This document shows positions 26,755 to 35,534 of a stretch of 47,291 nucleotides of DNA, piece after piece. Position numbers and translations under genes: made by a program. The first letter of the stretch is position 1, and the number at the start of each line of letters is the position of its first letter. This stretch comes from an uncultured bacterium (lineage in GTDB: Bacteria > Planctomycetota > UBA1135 > UBA2386), in assembly GCA_937906475.1 (NCBI GenBank), contig CALCZA010000238.1:1-47291 (forward strand), read 5' to 3'. The notes beneath the pieces were generated by a model. It saw only the letters and a program-made list of their open reading frames with translations, was not told the DNA's origin and did no database searches.

Positions 26755-29700
26755 ATGAAGGCACGCTTCCTCGTCTCGCTGTGCGCTATTGGCGCCGCCA
26801 TCACAGTGGCTAGTTGCTCCAAAGGATTGGGCAATAACCCCACAAATCCTATTGGCGATACTTCGCCGGTAAGCACCAACCGACCAGTTGGTTTAGACAT
26901 TGGCTTACAGCCGACGGATCCGATCACCGAGGCCTGCTCGACAGGGGTGGTTGTGCCAGCGATTGGCTCGTTTCCCGAACGAGACATCGTGCTGTTGGCA
27001 TTCACGACTGCGTCGGATGCAATAAACGCCGACGGGGCGGGAACGCCACTGAGCCGCGATTACGTCCTCGACGGCAATGCCGCTAGCGATGTCTTCGTTG
27101 CAAGCATCTGCTCACAAGACGTCGACACCAGTGCGTTCAGCCAATCATTGGCCGGCAAGTTTCGGCATCCGCGCTGCACCACATGCCACAGCATGCAGGC
27201 TGACGACACAAACGCCTTCGTGTCGTCGGCAATCTCAGTGCAAACCGGTGGCTCCCAACCGCACCTCGGCCCGGTGCCAGGTTCGGCGTTCCCCAACAAC
27301 TCGCCAGAAGCTTGCGCGGAGTGTCACGACAGCCAAGACTTCACCACGTTCCCGGTCAAGGACTGGCAAGCGCCAGCGGTGTCGTTCGACCTGCGCACCA
27401 AATCCGTGCAAGAGTTGGCGATCGCAGCTGGCAACGTGCCATCTGACGAGCCTCGCCACTTCGTCACCGACCCGCGTGTCCTGTGGGCGCTTGACAGCGG
27501 CATCCTGCCAACTCGTGGTGGTCGCAACGGCGTAGCAGACGACGATCACGATGGCATCGACGAGGCTTCCGACCGTGATGGAGTGATCCGCACGGTGCCC
27601 GGTGGTTCGGCCGTGTTCTTGCAGCAGATCGAAGAATGGGGCCAAGGCGGCTTCGTCACAACCGCAGCCGACGCGGTCTGCGACATCACCCTCGTAAGTC
27701 GCGCGGCCTACTTAACCGCTGCCGGCAATGGCGCTTCATCGCGCCCGCAAGTCACCTGGGAAGCCAACAGCAATTTCTCGGCACCAGGCCGCGTCGGCAC
27801 GCTGTTCATCGTCTTCCAGTCTGACGCGACGGACCTCATCGGTGGCGACAACAACGGCGCCACTGACATCTTCCGCACCGCAGTGGACTTAGTTTCCGAT
27901 TCGGCCGGCAACCTGGACCTTGTCGCCAACGGCAACGCCGTGTTGGTCAGCGCCATCAATGGTGACACCACAGTCGCCAATGGCGGTTCGACGATGGCAA
28001 CGGTCGGCGGGATGGACGGCAACATGGTTGCGTTTCAATCCATAGCGACGGACCTCGTCACTGGCTTTGGTGACACCAATGGCCCGAACACAGCGGATAT
28101 CTACGTCCGCAACATCGCGACCAACAGCACCGAGTTGATCAGTCACGAAGTGTCCAACGTGGCGAACGGTGGCAATGGTGGGAGCGTCAATCCAGCCATC
28201 GATGCGACTGGCAGCGCAATCGCGTTCGAGTCCAATGCAACAGACATGATCGTGGCCGACACGAACGGTGTACGCGACGTCTTCTACACCGACATCAGCG
28301 GCGGCAATGGACCCTTCCTAAAAGTGCGCGCCAGCCTGACCTCCGCAGGCGGTGAAGGCACAGGTGGCGCTAGCGGCAATGCCAGTATCTACGTAGCTGG
28401 CGATGGCCGCACGTTGGTCGCCTACGAATCGGACAAGACCGACCTTGCACCATCACTGACCGCGACAACCAACGTCTACGTCTTTGACAGTAACGGCGCC
28501 GGTTCGACGCTGCTCAACCAGCAACTATCGAGCAAGTCCGCCGCAATCGGCGACGGCTCGGCGCGCAACCCAGTGATCTCTGCCGATGGTGCGAACATCG
28601 CGTTCGAATCCGACGCAACCAACATCGACTTCTTGCGCCCCAACGACGACAACGGTTCGACGGACATCTTCCTCGTCGGCGTGTCCCAAGCACTCGCTGG
28701 CACCATTCTGCCGCACCGCTTCAGTGTCACGACGATCGGATCGGCAGACGGTGACGGCAACTCAACCGAACCGAGCTTCGGCACGTTCTCGTCGCCCAGC
28801 AGCACGTTTGGTGTTGGCTTCGCCACCTATACGACCGCCGCAAGCAACCTCGGCACGCCAAGCACTACCGACATAATGGTCGCGTTTCTCGACGAGACGT
28901 TTGGTGTGCTCGCCGACTTCACGGCGACGCCGACGACCGGCGCCATCCCGCTCGCGGTGCAGTTCACCGACATCTCGGTCGGCACGCCAACTGCCTGGCA
29001 ATGGGACTTCGACAACGACGGCACCGTCGACTCGACAGAGCAGAACCCAAGCTTCACCTACACGACAGGCGGCATGTTCACGGTTGCGTTGACCGCGAGC
29101 AACGACGTCGGCAGTGACGCAGTCACCAAGTCCGATCTCGTAGTTGCTGTCGGTCCTCCGACAGCCGACTTCAGCGCCACGCCCACGAGCGGCCCGGCTG
29201 CGCTTGCCGTGCAATTCACCGACACGTCCACCGGGATCCCGACCAGTTGGTCGTGGGACTTTGGCGACGGCAACTCGTCAACGCAACAAAGCCCGATGCA
29301 CACTTACGCCGCGGTCGGCACCTACACGGTGGCATTGACGGCAACCAACTCGGCTGGCACGACGACGGAAACGAAGAGCAACTTCATCGAGGTGTTCACA
29401 CCGGTGGTCGCGGGCTTCACGCCATCGGTAACTTCCGGCACGGTTTCCTTCCCCGTCACGTTCACCAACACAAGCACCGGCGCAACCAGCTACGTCTGGG
29501 ACTTCGGTGATGGTTCGGCGACCGTGACCACGGAAAGCCCGACGCACACCTACACCTCGTCCGGCACGTTCACGGCCACATTGACCTCAACCGGTCCCGG
29601 CGGCACGGACTCGACGACGGAAACGATCACTGCGAACGGCGTCGTGACGGCGAGCTTCACCGTCACGATCTCCGCCGCAACAGTGACTTCGGGCTACTCC

Positions 29701-30585
29701 ACTTCGACGGTCACGCTCGACGCATCCGGGTCGGCCAATGCCACGACCTACCAGTGGGATCTAGACAACAACAGCACCATCGACCGCACTGGGGTCACGG
29801 TGACCGACACCGTTAGCACGCTATTCCCGATCGCTTCACCCAACGTCGCACCGTTCTCCCAGAACTACACCATTCGATTGATTGCGACGGGCCCCGGCGG
29901 CAGCTCGCAAGTCACCCAGTCGTTTACGGCGGTCGCCGCGACTTCGACCGTGACGATCTCGGCGAGCCAGGACAGCACGATCTACAGCGAGAGTAGTAAT
30001 GGCAATGGCGGCGATGATGAGATGGTCGCAGGCAATGCGGCGAATCTCACTCCCACAGCCGTCGGAGTTAGGCGTGCACTGATGGAGTTCGACGTCGCTG
30101 GCAACCTGCCGTCTGGTGCCTCGGTCACAGCGGCGAGCCTGCAGCTTCGATGCACGTTTACGGCAGTGACGAACCCAATCGGTGCTCACACATTCGACCT
30201 GCACCGTCTGACCTCAGGTTGGACAGAAGGCACCAGCGTCGCCATCAGCGCCGGCATTGGAGCCATCGCGACTGGCGGTGACGTAACCTGGGCGGAATCC
30301 ACGTCTGGCTCCACACCTTGGGGTACAGCTGGCGGTGATTTCACCGGGACGATCAGCGCTTCACGCCTCGTCAACGCCACTGGCTCGTACACCTGGGCCT
30401 CGACTGCAACCATGGTCTCCAATGCGCAACTCTGGCTCGATACGCCAGCGAACAATCACGGTTGGATCCTGAGAGGCGACGAATCGTCCACTACGGGACG
30501 CACCGTGAAGTGGTTTGGCACGCGTCAGAACGGCACTCCTGCCTTCCGACCCATGCTTTCGGTTACGTTCCAGCGTCCGCTCTAG
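26755..30585 (+). CDS. Giant multidomain lipoprotein: CxxCH motifs, propeller-like repeats, PKD domains, DNRLRE domain
   Basis: A 1276-residue surface protein. MKARFLVSLCAIGAAITVASC gives a lipobox Cys at 21. Two haem-type motifs follow, CTTCH (141-145) and CAECH (187-191). About residues 350-715 carry five or more WD40/TolB-like units with (V/I)AF(Q/E)S(N/D)ATD...TDI(F/Y). Three clear PKD domains start near 721, 804 and 886 (ATPTSGPAALAVQFTDTS, WSWDFGDG, HTY), and a fourth, divergent one near 966. From about 1064 to the end is a DNRLRE sandwich (DSTIYSES, WTEGTS, NNHGWILRGDE) like those at 12.1-14.3 kb. It is divergent from the redoxin lipoprotein gene, with 172 bp between the two starts. 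Adhesion or extracellular electron transfer are possible. Confidence 0.85.
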   Translation: MKARFLVSLCAIGAAITVASCSKGLGNNPTNPIGDTSPVSTNRPVGLDIGLQPTDPITEACSTGVVVPAIGSFPERDIVLLAFTTASDAINADGAGTPLSRDYVLDGNAASDVFVASICSQDVDTSAFSQSLAGKFRHPRCTTCHSMQADDTNAFVSSAISVQTGGSQPHLGPVPGSAFPNNSPEACAECHDSQDFTTFPVKDWQAPAVSFDLRTKSVQELAIAAGNVPSDEPRHFVTDPRVLWALDSGILPTRGGRNGVADDDHDGIDEASDRDGVIRTVPGGSAVFLQQIEEWGQGGFVTTAADAVCDITLVSRAAYLTAAGNGASSRPQVTWEANSNFSAPGRVGTLFIVFQSDATDLIGGDNNGATDIFRTAVDLVSDSAGNLDLVANGNAVLVSAINGDTTVANGGSTMATVGGMDGNMVAFQSIATDLVTGFGDTNGPNTADIYVRNIATNSTELISHEVSNVANGGNGGSVNPAIDATGSAIAFESNATDMIVADTNGVRDVFYTDISGGNGPFLKVRASLTSAGGEGTGGASGNASIYVAGDGRTLVAYESDKTDLAPSLTATTNVYVFDSNGAGSTLLNQQLSSKSAAIGDGSARNPVISADGANIAFESDATNIDFLRPNDDNGSTDIFLVGVSQALAGTILPHRFSVTTIGSADGDGNSTEPSFGTFSSPSSTFGVGFATYTTAASNLGTPSTTDIMVAFLDETFGVLADFTATPTTGAIPLAVQFTDISVGTPTAWQWDFDNDGTVDSTEQNPSFTYTTGGMFTVALTASNDVGSDAVTKSDLVVAVGPPTADFSATPTSGPAALAVQFTDTSTGIPTSWSWDFGDGNSSTQQSPMHTYAAVGTYTVALTATNSAGTTTETKSNFIEVFTPVVAGFTPSVTSGTVSFPVTFTNTSTGATSYVWDFGDGSATVTTESPTHTYTSSGTFTATLTSTGPGGTDSTTETITANGVVTASFTVTISAATVTSGYSTSTVTLDASGSANATTYQWDLDNNSTIDRTGVTVTDTVSTLFPIASPNVAPFSQNYTIRLIATGPGGSSQVTQSFTAVAATSTVTISASQDSTIYSESSNGNGGDDEMVAGNAANLTPTAVGVRRALMEFDVAGNLPSGASVTAASLQLRCTFTAVTNPIGAHTFDLHRLTSGWTEGTSVAISAGIGAIATGGDVTWAESTSGSTPWGTAGGDFTGTISASRLVNATGSYTWASTATMVSNAQLWLDTPANNHGWILRGDESSTTGRTVKWFGTRQNGTPAFRPMLSVTFQRPL

Positions 30586-30594
30586 GACGCCGGT

Positions 30595-30618
30595 CCGCGG
30601 GCTACACCGCGGGCTATA
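30595..30618. repeat. Tandem 12-bp repeat
   Basis: CCGCGGGCTACA is immediately followed by CCGCGGGCTATA, a head-to-tail pair differing at one base, 9 bp after the stop of the giant lipoprotein gene. It is GC-rich and could form part of a terminator or be simple slippage. Confidence 0.6.
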
Positions 30619-30693
30619 CCGAACAAAGTTCGCGTTCTGGAAATCTCTGCGCGTCAAGTCGCACGCATGTCGCGTTAGTCAGAGCTCTCCACC

Positions 30694-31485
30694 ATGCAAA
30701 AGACCCTCCTGCTCGTACCACTGTTCGCAGTGGCGTGTTCCTACCCTCGCTTCGTCGCCTCCAAGACCATTGTGGTCAATGTGCCACTTGCACAAGCGTT
30801 GACGCTGGACTGCAAAACGCACAATGGCGACATCAAGATCGCCCGCGGAGAGGCGGATGACATGGTCCACGTCGTCGCCAAGATCAAAGTGCGCGGCCAC
30901 ACGCAGGAAGAAGCAGACCGCAATCTGGAGCGCATGTCGGTCGGACAAGGCCTAGAGGGCAAAACCCTGCGCATCTACGGCGACTACCCGCGTCCAGACA
31001 TGAACAACCGTTCGCCGTCGTTCAGCTTCACGATGCAGGTACCGGAGCATCTCGCGCTCAAGCTCGAATCCCACAACGGCGACATCGAAAGCAATGGCAC
31101 CACCGGCACAATGCGCATCGAAACCCACAACGGCGATGTGCGCGGTACTTCGCGCCACAAGAAGACCTGGGTCAAGACGCACAACGGTGAGGTCAGGATG
31201 GCAGTGCAATCCGAAGACGACCTCGACGGCCGGATCACGTCCCACAACGGTGACATCGTCATCCAAGTGCCTGAAGAAGCGCGGTGCTGGCTCGAAGCCG
31301 CCACGCACAACGGCAAGATCAAGACGCCATCCGCCATCCACGACGCGACAATCAAACGTCGCAGCGTGCTCTGTCGCCTCGGCGAAGAACAAACCGAGGG
31401 CCGCCTCTACATCCAGACGCACAACGGCAACATCGTCGTGCGCGATGGCACGCCGTCCGGCGGCAATGCCAAGAAGCTCAAGTAG
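30694..31485 (+). CDS. Lipoprotein with DUF4097-like beta-helix built on HNG repeats
   Basis: A 263-residue lipoprotein: MQKTLLLVPLFAVAC has its lipobox Cys at 15. The mature protein carries seven (T/S)HNG motifs: THNGDIKI, SHNGDIES, THNGDVRG, THNGEVRM, SHNGDIVI, THNGKIKT and THNGNIVV. The middle ones recur every 18 or 21 residues, which is the rung spacing of a right-handed beta-helix. The arrangement resembles DUF4097/DUF4098 adhesin-like proteins, in which repeated '(H/N)G(D/S)I' turns stack. Its cellular role is unknown. It lies 108 bp downstream of the giant lipoprotein on the same strand. Confidence 0.8.
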   Translation: MQKTLLLVPLFAVACSYPRFVASKTIVVNVPLAQALTLDCKTHNGDIKIARGEADDMVHVVAKIKVRGHTQEEADRNLERMSVGQGLEGKTLRIYGDYPRPDMNNRSPSFSFTMQVPEHLALKLESHNGDIESNGTTGTMRIETHNGDVRGTSRHKKTWVKTHNGEVRMAVQSEDDLDGRITSHNGDIVIQVPEEARCWLEAATHNGKIKTPSAIHDATIKRRSVLCRLGEEQTEGRLYIQTHNGNIVVRDGTPSGGNAKKLK

Positions 31486-31530
31486 CCTGCGTACTGTACC
31501 CGGTACAAACCACAACCTGTGTGCGGTAGC

Positions 31531-31567
31531 GGATCTGCGGTGTGAACCGGGTAGGGTATGCAGATCC
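31531..31567. repeat. Inverted repeat upstream of the ABC-F gene
   Basis: GGATCTGC (31531-31538) and GCAGATCC (31560-31567) form a perfect 8-bp stem with a 21-nt loop in the 193-bp gap before the ABC-F gene. A short palindrome GTACCCGGTAC lies at 31496-31506. Either could be a terminator for the upstream gene or a leader structure, and neither has a T-run. Confidence 0.35.
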
Positions 31568-31678
31568 ACCTCGGTCGCTGAGCGATGTGTGCGGCCGGCG
31601 ATAAGTGCGGCCGATCTGCCCTTAGCGACCTGACCGGGCTTTCGCCGTCCGGCCCCATCGCTATGGTGTTCGCCCCCA

Positions 31679-33310
31679 ATGATCACCCTGAGCGGAATCA
31701 ACAAGCGGCACGGGCACCAGATCCTGTTCGTCGACGCGTCGCTACAACTCAACCCCGGTGAGCGCGTTGGATTGACTGGCCCCAACGGCGCCGGCAAGTC
31801 GACCGTGTTCCGCATGATCGTCGGTGAGGATCCGCCGGACGAAGGCGACGTTGTGCTACCCAAGCGCCTGACGCTCGGCTACTTCAAGCAGGACGTTGGC
31901 GAGATGTCGGGCAAGGCCGTCATCGATGAAGCGATCGCAGGCAGCGGACGCGCCGGTGCGTTGCACCACGAGATCCAGCAACTCGAGGCGGACATGTCCG
32001 ACCCCGACAAAGCCGACCAGATGGAAAAGATCTTGGCGCGTTACGGCGAGATCCAAGGCGAATACCAAGACAGCGGCGGCTACGAACTCGAACCGAAGGC
32101 CAAGGAAGTGCTGCACGGCCTCGGCTTCGACGATGAGCAGATTGCCGGCGACGTCGGCGCACTGTCCGGCGGTTGGAAGATGCGTGTCGGCATGGCCAAA
32201 GTGCTACTCGGCAACTTCGATGTGCTGCTGCTCGACGAACCGACCAACCACCTCGACATCGAGTCCATTCTCTGGCTCGAGGATTTCTTAAAGGGCACCA
32301 AGGCCGCCGTGCTGATGACGTGCCACGACCGCGACTTCATGAACCGCGTCGTGCATCGCATCATCGACGTCGACGACGGCCAGTTCATCTCTTACGGCGG
32401 CGACTACGACTTCATGATGCGCGAGCAGGAAGTGCGCTCCGCCCAGAAGGAAGCCGCCTACGAACGTCAGCAAGCGATGATTGCCAAGATGACGCGCTTC
32501 ATCGATCGCTTCGGCGCGCACGTCGCGAAGGCCGCGCAGGCGCAAAGCAAGCAGAAGAAGATCGACAAAATCGATCAACTCGAACCGCCGCGTAAGCGCG
32601 AAGTGGTTTCGTTCCAATTCCGCCAACCGCCACGCAGTGGTGACGACATCGTCAAGTTGCAGGGCGTCGACAAGGCGTATGGCAAGAAGCACATCTACGC
32701 TGGCCTCGACTTCGAAGTACAGCGCGGCGAGCGGTGGTGCGTGATGGGCCAGAACGGCTCCGGCAAGACCACATTGCTGAAGATGATCGCCGGCCACCTC
32801 CAACCCGACGGCGGCAACGTCAAACTCGGCAGCGTCAAGATGGGCTACTTCGCGCAGCAGTCGCTCGACCTGCTCGACTCCAGCTTGACCGTCTATGAAC
32901 AGATCGACCAGAAGTTTAATCTCGAGTCAATCGGCGCCAAGCGCACGCTACTGGGCGCATTCGGCTTCTCAGGCGACGATCACGACAAGCGCGTAGCCAA
33001 CCTGAGCGGTGGCGAGAAGTCGCGCCTGGTGCTCGCCCTGATGCTGTTCGACCCGCCAAATTTCTTGGTGTTGGACGAACCGACCAACCACCTCGATCTC
33101 GACACGAAGGAGATGCTCGTCAAGACACTGCGCACCTTCGAGGGCACGATGATCTTCGTCTCCCACGACCGCACGTTCTTGCGCGGTCTAGCCAACAAGG
33201 TCCTCGACGTCAGCGCCTGCATGCGCGGCGAACCAGCCGATCGCTACCCAGGCAGCTACGTCGAGTGGGTCGAGAAGACCGGTCTAGAAGCGCCGGGCGT
33301 GCACAGCTAA
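31679..33310 (+). CDS. ABC-F family ATPase
   Basis: A 543-residue protein with two ABC domains and no membrane segment. Walker A motifs are GPNGAGKST and GQNGSGKTT. The signatures are LSGGWKMR and LSGGEKSR, and both domains have LDEPTNHLD. A charged linker rich in Lys and Gln joins them. Length and layout fit the EttA/Uup/YbiT group, which acts at the ribosome to relieve stalling, or confers antibiotic resistance in some branches. The exact subgroup is not decidable by eye. ATG at 31679 gives the expected N-terminal MITLSGINK. Confidence 0.92.
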   Translation: MITLSGINKRHGHQILFVDASLQLNPGERVGLTGPNGAGKSTVFRMIVGEDPPDEGDVVLPKRLTLGYFKQDVGEMSGKAVIDEAIAGSGRAGALHHEIQQLEADMSDPDKADQMEKILARYGEIQGEYQDSGGYELEPKAKEVLHGLGFDDEQIAGDVGALSGGWKMRVGMAKVLLGNFDVLLLDEPTNHLDIESILWLEDFLKGTKAAVLMTCHDRDFMNRVVHRIIDVDDGQFISYGGDYDFMMREQEVRSAQKEAAYERQQAMIAKMTRFIDRFGAHVAKAAQAQSKQKKIDKIDQLEPPRKREVVSFQFRQPPRSGDDIVKLQGVDKAYGKKHIYAGLDFEVQRGERWCVMGQNGSGKTTLLKMIAGHLQPDGGNVKLGSVKMGYFAQQSLDLLDSSLTVYEQIDQKFNLESIGAKRTLLGAFGFSGDDHDKRVANLSGGEKSRLVLALMLFDPPNFLVLDEPTNHLDLDTKEMLVKTLRTFEGTMIFVSHDRTFLRGLANKVLDVSACMRGEPADRYPGSYVEWVEKTGLEAPGVHS

Positions 33311-33414
33311 GCGGCTTGGAGTGCGGACGGCGGCGCAGACTTGTCAGACTTTACGATTTGCGCCAGCAAGACAGCGGCAACGGCGAGAAGACTGGTGATG
33401 GCTAGCGGACGCAT
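33307..33414 (-). CDS. Possible 35-residue single-pass membrane peptide
   Basis: A short minus-strand frame starting ATG at 33414 encodes a hydrophobic helix (ITSLLAVAAVLLAQIV) followed by a Lys/Pro/Ser tail, ending at TAG just inside the 3' end of the convergent ABC-F gene. It lies 78 bp downstream of the nucleotidyltransferase-nitroreductase gene. There is no ribosome binding site, and the evidence is only the clean membrane-peptide composition. Confidence 0.3.
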   Translation of the reverse strand: MRPLAITSLLAVAAVLLAQIVKSDKSAPPSALQAA

Positions 33415-33492
33415 GACGATGCGCTAACGAATACAGCATTGCGCCAGTCCCGGTGCGTCGACGCCCTGCAACGAAGCATCCACTCCGAAAAC

Positions 33493-34851
33493 TCAGCTAC
33501 CGAGGCCGAAGCCCAACTGCGTCAACTCATCAGCGAGCACTTCCCGCGCCTTGGCATACTGACTGTCGCCGCCCCACATGCGAGCCATGCGCTCGGCCCA
33601 GCCTTTGGTTTCGTTAACTGGGCGGCCGGCATAGCCACCGCGCTCGGCGTTGGTCTGCTTAGCCCACGCGCGCATACCATCGTCGGCGGCCTGCAGTACG
33701 TCGTCGATGCATTCTTCGTCGTAGCGATCCCAATGCAACACACCTTGCAACGGCATGCGACCGCGCGGTATCGGGTCGTCTTTTGGCACACCCATCGTCA
33801 TGCCAAAGATGACGATGCAGTGCTTCGGCAACCCCAAGCGCTCGGCGATCTCAATCGGATGGTTGCGTGCCGCACCAATCATGCATCCGCCCAAACCCTC
33901 GGCTTCGCCTGCCAATTGCAAGTTCTGGCCAAGCAGTGCTGCATCAATCGTCGCCTGCAAAGACAACTCCAGACTCTGCGCCTGGACCGCCGTACCCTGC
34001 TTGCCACACGCGACGGCGATCTTGTGCAAGTCCGCGCAGATCGCGAAGAACACCGGCGCTTCGTTAATCTGCTGCTGGCCGGCACACAACCGCGCGCAAT
34101 CCGCCTTGATCGCCGGATCACGGACTGCAATGACCGAGTAAGCCTGAGTAAAACTCGACGTCGACGCATGGCGCGCCGCATCGACAAGCCGCTCAATCTG
34201 CGCTTGTGGCAGTTCGCCTGACTCGAACGAGCGGTGACTGCGATGGCGATACATCTGCGCCACTGCATTCCACGGTTCGCCGGTTAGCGCACACCGCGCC
34301 GCGCGCAAGTCTTCCGGATGATCCATGTCGGCGCGCACCCACGGGTTCGCAGTCGCGACAACCGAAACACGATCCTGGTCACGACGCACCACGTCGGACA
34401 ACAACGCGCCATCACGATCGATCTCCGCAAACACCGTGCGCGTCATCGCAATCGGATGACCTGGCTTGCCACGATAGAGAGGTAGAGCCATCGCGCTGTC
34501 ATCGCGCAGCAACTTGGCGCGCAATGCCAACACCGTGTCCGCTTCGACCAACGCGTGATCAACGGGGAACACCAACACCGCTTCGGCGTCGCGCGGCACC
34601 TTCAAATACGCAAGGCGCAGACTGTCAGCCATCTCACCTTCACCACTCGTCGTCACGACAAGTGCGTCGAGGTGATCGGGAATCGGCGCCGCATCCGTGC
34701 GCCGCACAACAATGACTTCGTCAACGCCAGCCGTGTGGCAGGTCGTCACGATGCGTTCGATCGCGGTCACACCACCGAGATCGAGCAACGCCTTGTCCTG
34801 GCCCATGCGCGCGCCAACGCCCGCGGCCGGCACAATCGCGACCGTGCGCAT
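33493..34851 (-). CDS. Fusion of MobA-like nucleotidyltransferase and NfsA-type nitroreductase
   Basis: A 452-residue two-domain protein. Residues about 1-190 form a MobA/MocA-type NTP-transferase: VAIVPAAGVGARMGQDKALLDLGG is the nucleotide-binding loop, and FPVDHALVE plus the later GHPIAM match the metal and substrate region. From about residue 200 the sequence is a flavin nitroreductase of the NfsA/Frp type: RSHRSFESGELP, ASTSSFTQAYSVIAV, QSLELSLQATIDAALLGQNLQLAGEAEGLGGCMIG, and HWDRYDEE near the end. ATG at 34851 lies 15 bp after the pyrE stop. No frameshift is visible across the join. The joint function is unknown; flavin or molybdenum cofactor chemistry is a guess. Confidence 0.85.
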   Translation of the reverse strand: MRTVAIVPAAGVGARMGQDKALLDLGGVTAIERIVTTCHTAGVDEVIVVRRTDAAPIPDHLDALVVTTSGEGEMADSLRLAYLKVPRDAEAVLVFPVDHALVEADTVLALRAKLLRDDSAMALPLYRGKPGHPIAMTRTVFAEIDRDGALLSDVVRRDQDRVSVVATANPWVRADMDHPEDLRAARCALTGEPWNAVAQMYRHRSHRSFESGELPQAQIERLVDAARHASTSSFTQAYSVIAVRDPAIKADCARLCAGQQQINEAPVFFAICADLHKIAVACGKQGTAVQAQSLELSLQATIDAALLGQNLQLAGEAEGLGGCMIGAARNHPIEIAERLGLPKHCIVIFGMTMGVPKDDPIPRGRMPLQGVLHWDRYDEECIDDVLQAADDGMRAWAKQTNAERGGYAGRPVNETKGWAERMARMWGGDSQYAKAREVLADELTQLGFGLGS

Positions 34852-34865
34852 GCCGGCATTGCCGG

Positions 34866-35432
34866 TCACGAGGCGCGAATCTCGCTCAGGGTCACGAGGC
34901 ACTCAACCTTGTACTCGGCACGGAACGGCGCGGCGTCCGGATCTTCGCGGTCGGCGATCGCCATCACGACGACCGGCACGGCGCCGGCTGCGAGAACGGC
35001 ATTGATGGCCTTTTTGGCAGAGCCACCCGTCGTGACCGTGTCTTCGATGACGCAAACCTTCTGGCCGGCTTCGAGATCGCCTTCGATGCGTGCGCCGAGG
35101 CCGTGGTCCTGGGCTTCCTTGCGGACCAAGAACGCGCTCAGGTTCTGGCCCGATTCCCAGGACAGCGCCGCGACGGCACTGGCGAGCGGATCCGCGCCGA
35201 GCGTCAAACCGCCGATCGCGGTAATCTCGGGGTAGGCCTTGAGCTTATCGAGCAGCAGCTTGGCGATCAGCCACAACCCCTCGGGGTGCAACGAGACCTT
35301 CTTGCCGTTGATGTAGAAGTCGGAGCGCTTGCCCGAGGCAAGCAAGATGTCGATGCCGTCCTTGTAGGCTCGTTCGCGAACGAGTTCGAGGAGGCGGGTC
35401 TTGGCTTTAGCTGGATCGAAGGTAGTGGTCAC
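34866..35432 (-). CDS. pyrE: Orotate phosphoribosyltransferase
   Basis: Pyrimidine biosynthesis: orotate plus PRPP gives OMP. It is 188 residues. The PRPP-binding loop VCVIEDTVTTGGS and the upstream GKRSDFYINGKKVSLHPEG and LVRKEAQDHGLG are all present, the last containing the flexible-loop lysine. Start is GTG at 35432. The MobA-nitroreductase gene follows 15 bp later on the same strand, so they are probably co-transcribed. The other pyrimidine genes are not in this window. Confidence 0.94.
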   Translation of the reverse strand: MTTTFDPAKAKTRLLELVRERAYKDGIDILLASGKRSDFYINGKKVSLHPEGLWLIAKLLLDKLKAYPEITAIGGLTLGADPLASAVAALSWESGQNLSAFLVRKEAQDHGLGARIEGDLEAGQKVCVIEDTVTTGGSAKKAINAVLAAGAVPVVVMAIADREDPDAAPFRAEYKVECLVTLSEIRAS

Positions 35433-35534
35433 ACCCTCAATGGATACCGGCTTTTGGCCCAGCGACCAAGCGAGGATCGCAACGCAGCGAAGTTCTGGTT
35501 CTCGCTCCCTCGTCAGACGGTCTAGGCTTTGGGC

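Noticed and set aside
27180..27350. A complete cytochrome c domain in the giant lipoprotein
   Set aside because: Two CxxCH motifs are visible, but I could not recognise a full cytochrome fold or distal Met ligands, so only the motifs are claimed.
28900..29640. A DNA-level repeat array in the PKD region
   Set aside because: The repetition is at protein level (PKD domains); nucleotide copies are too diverged to be a recent DNA repeat.
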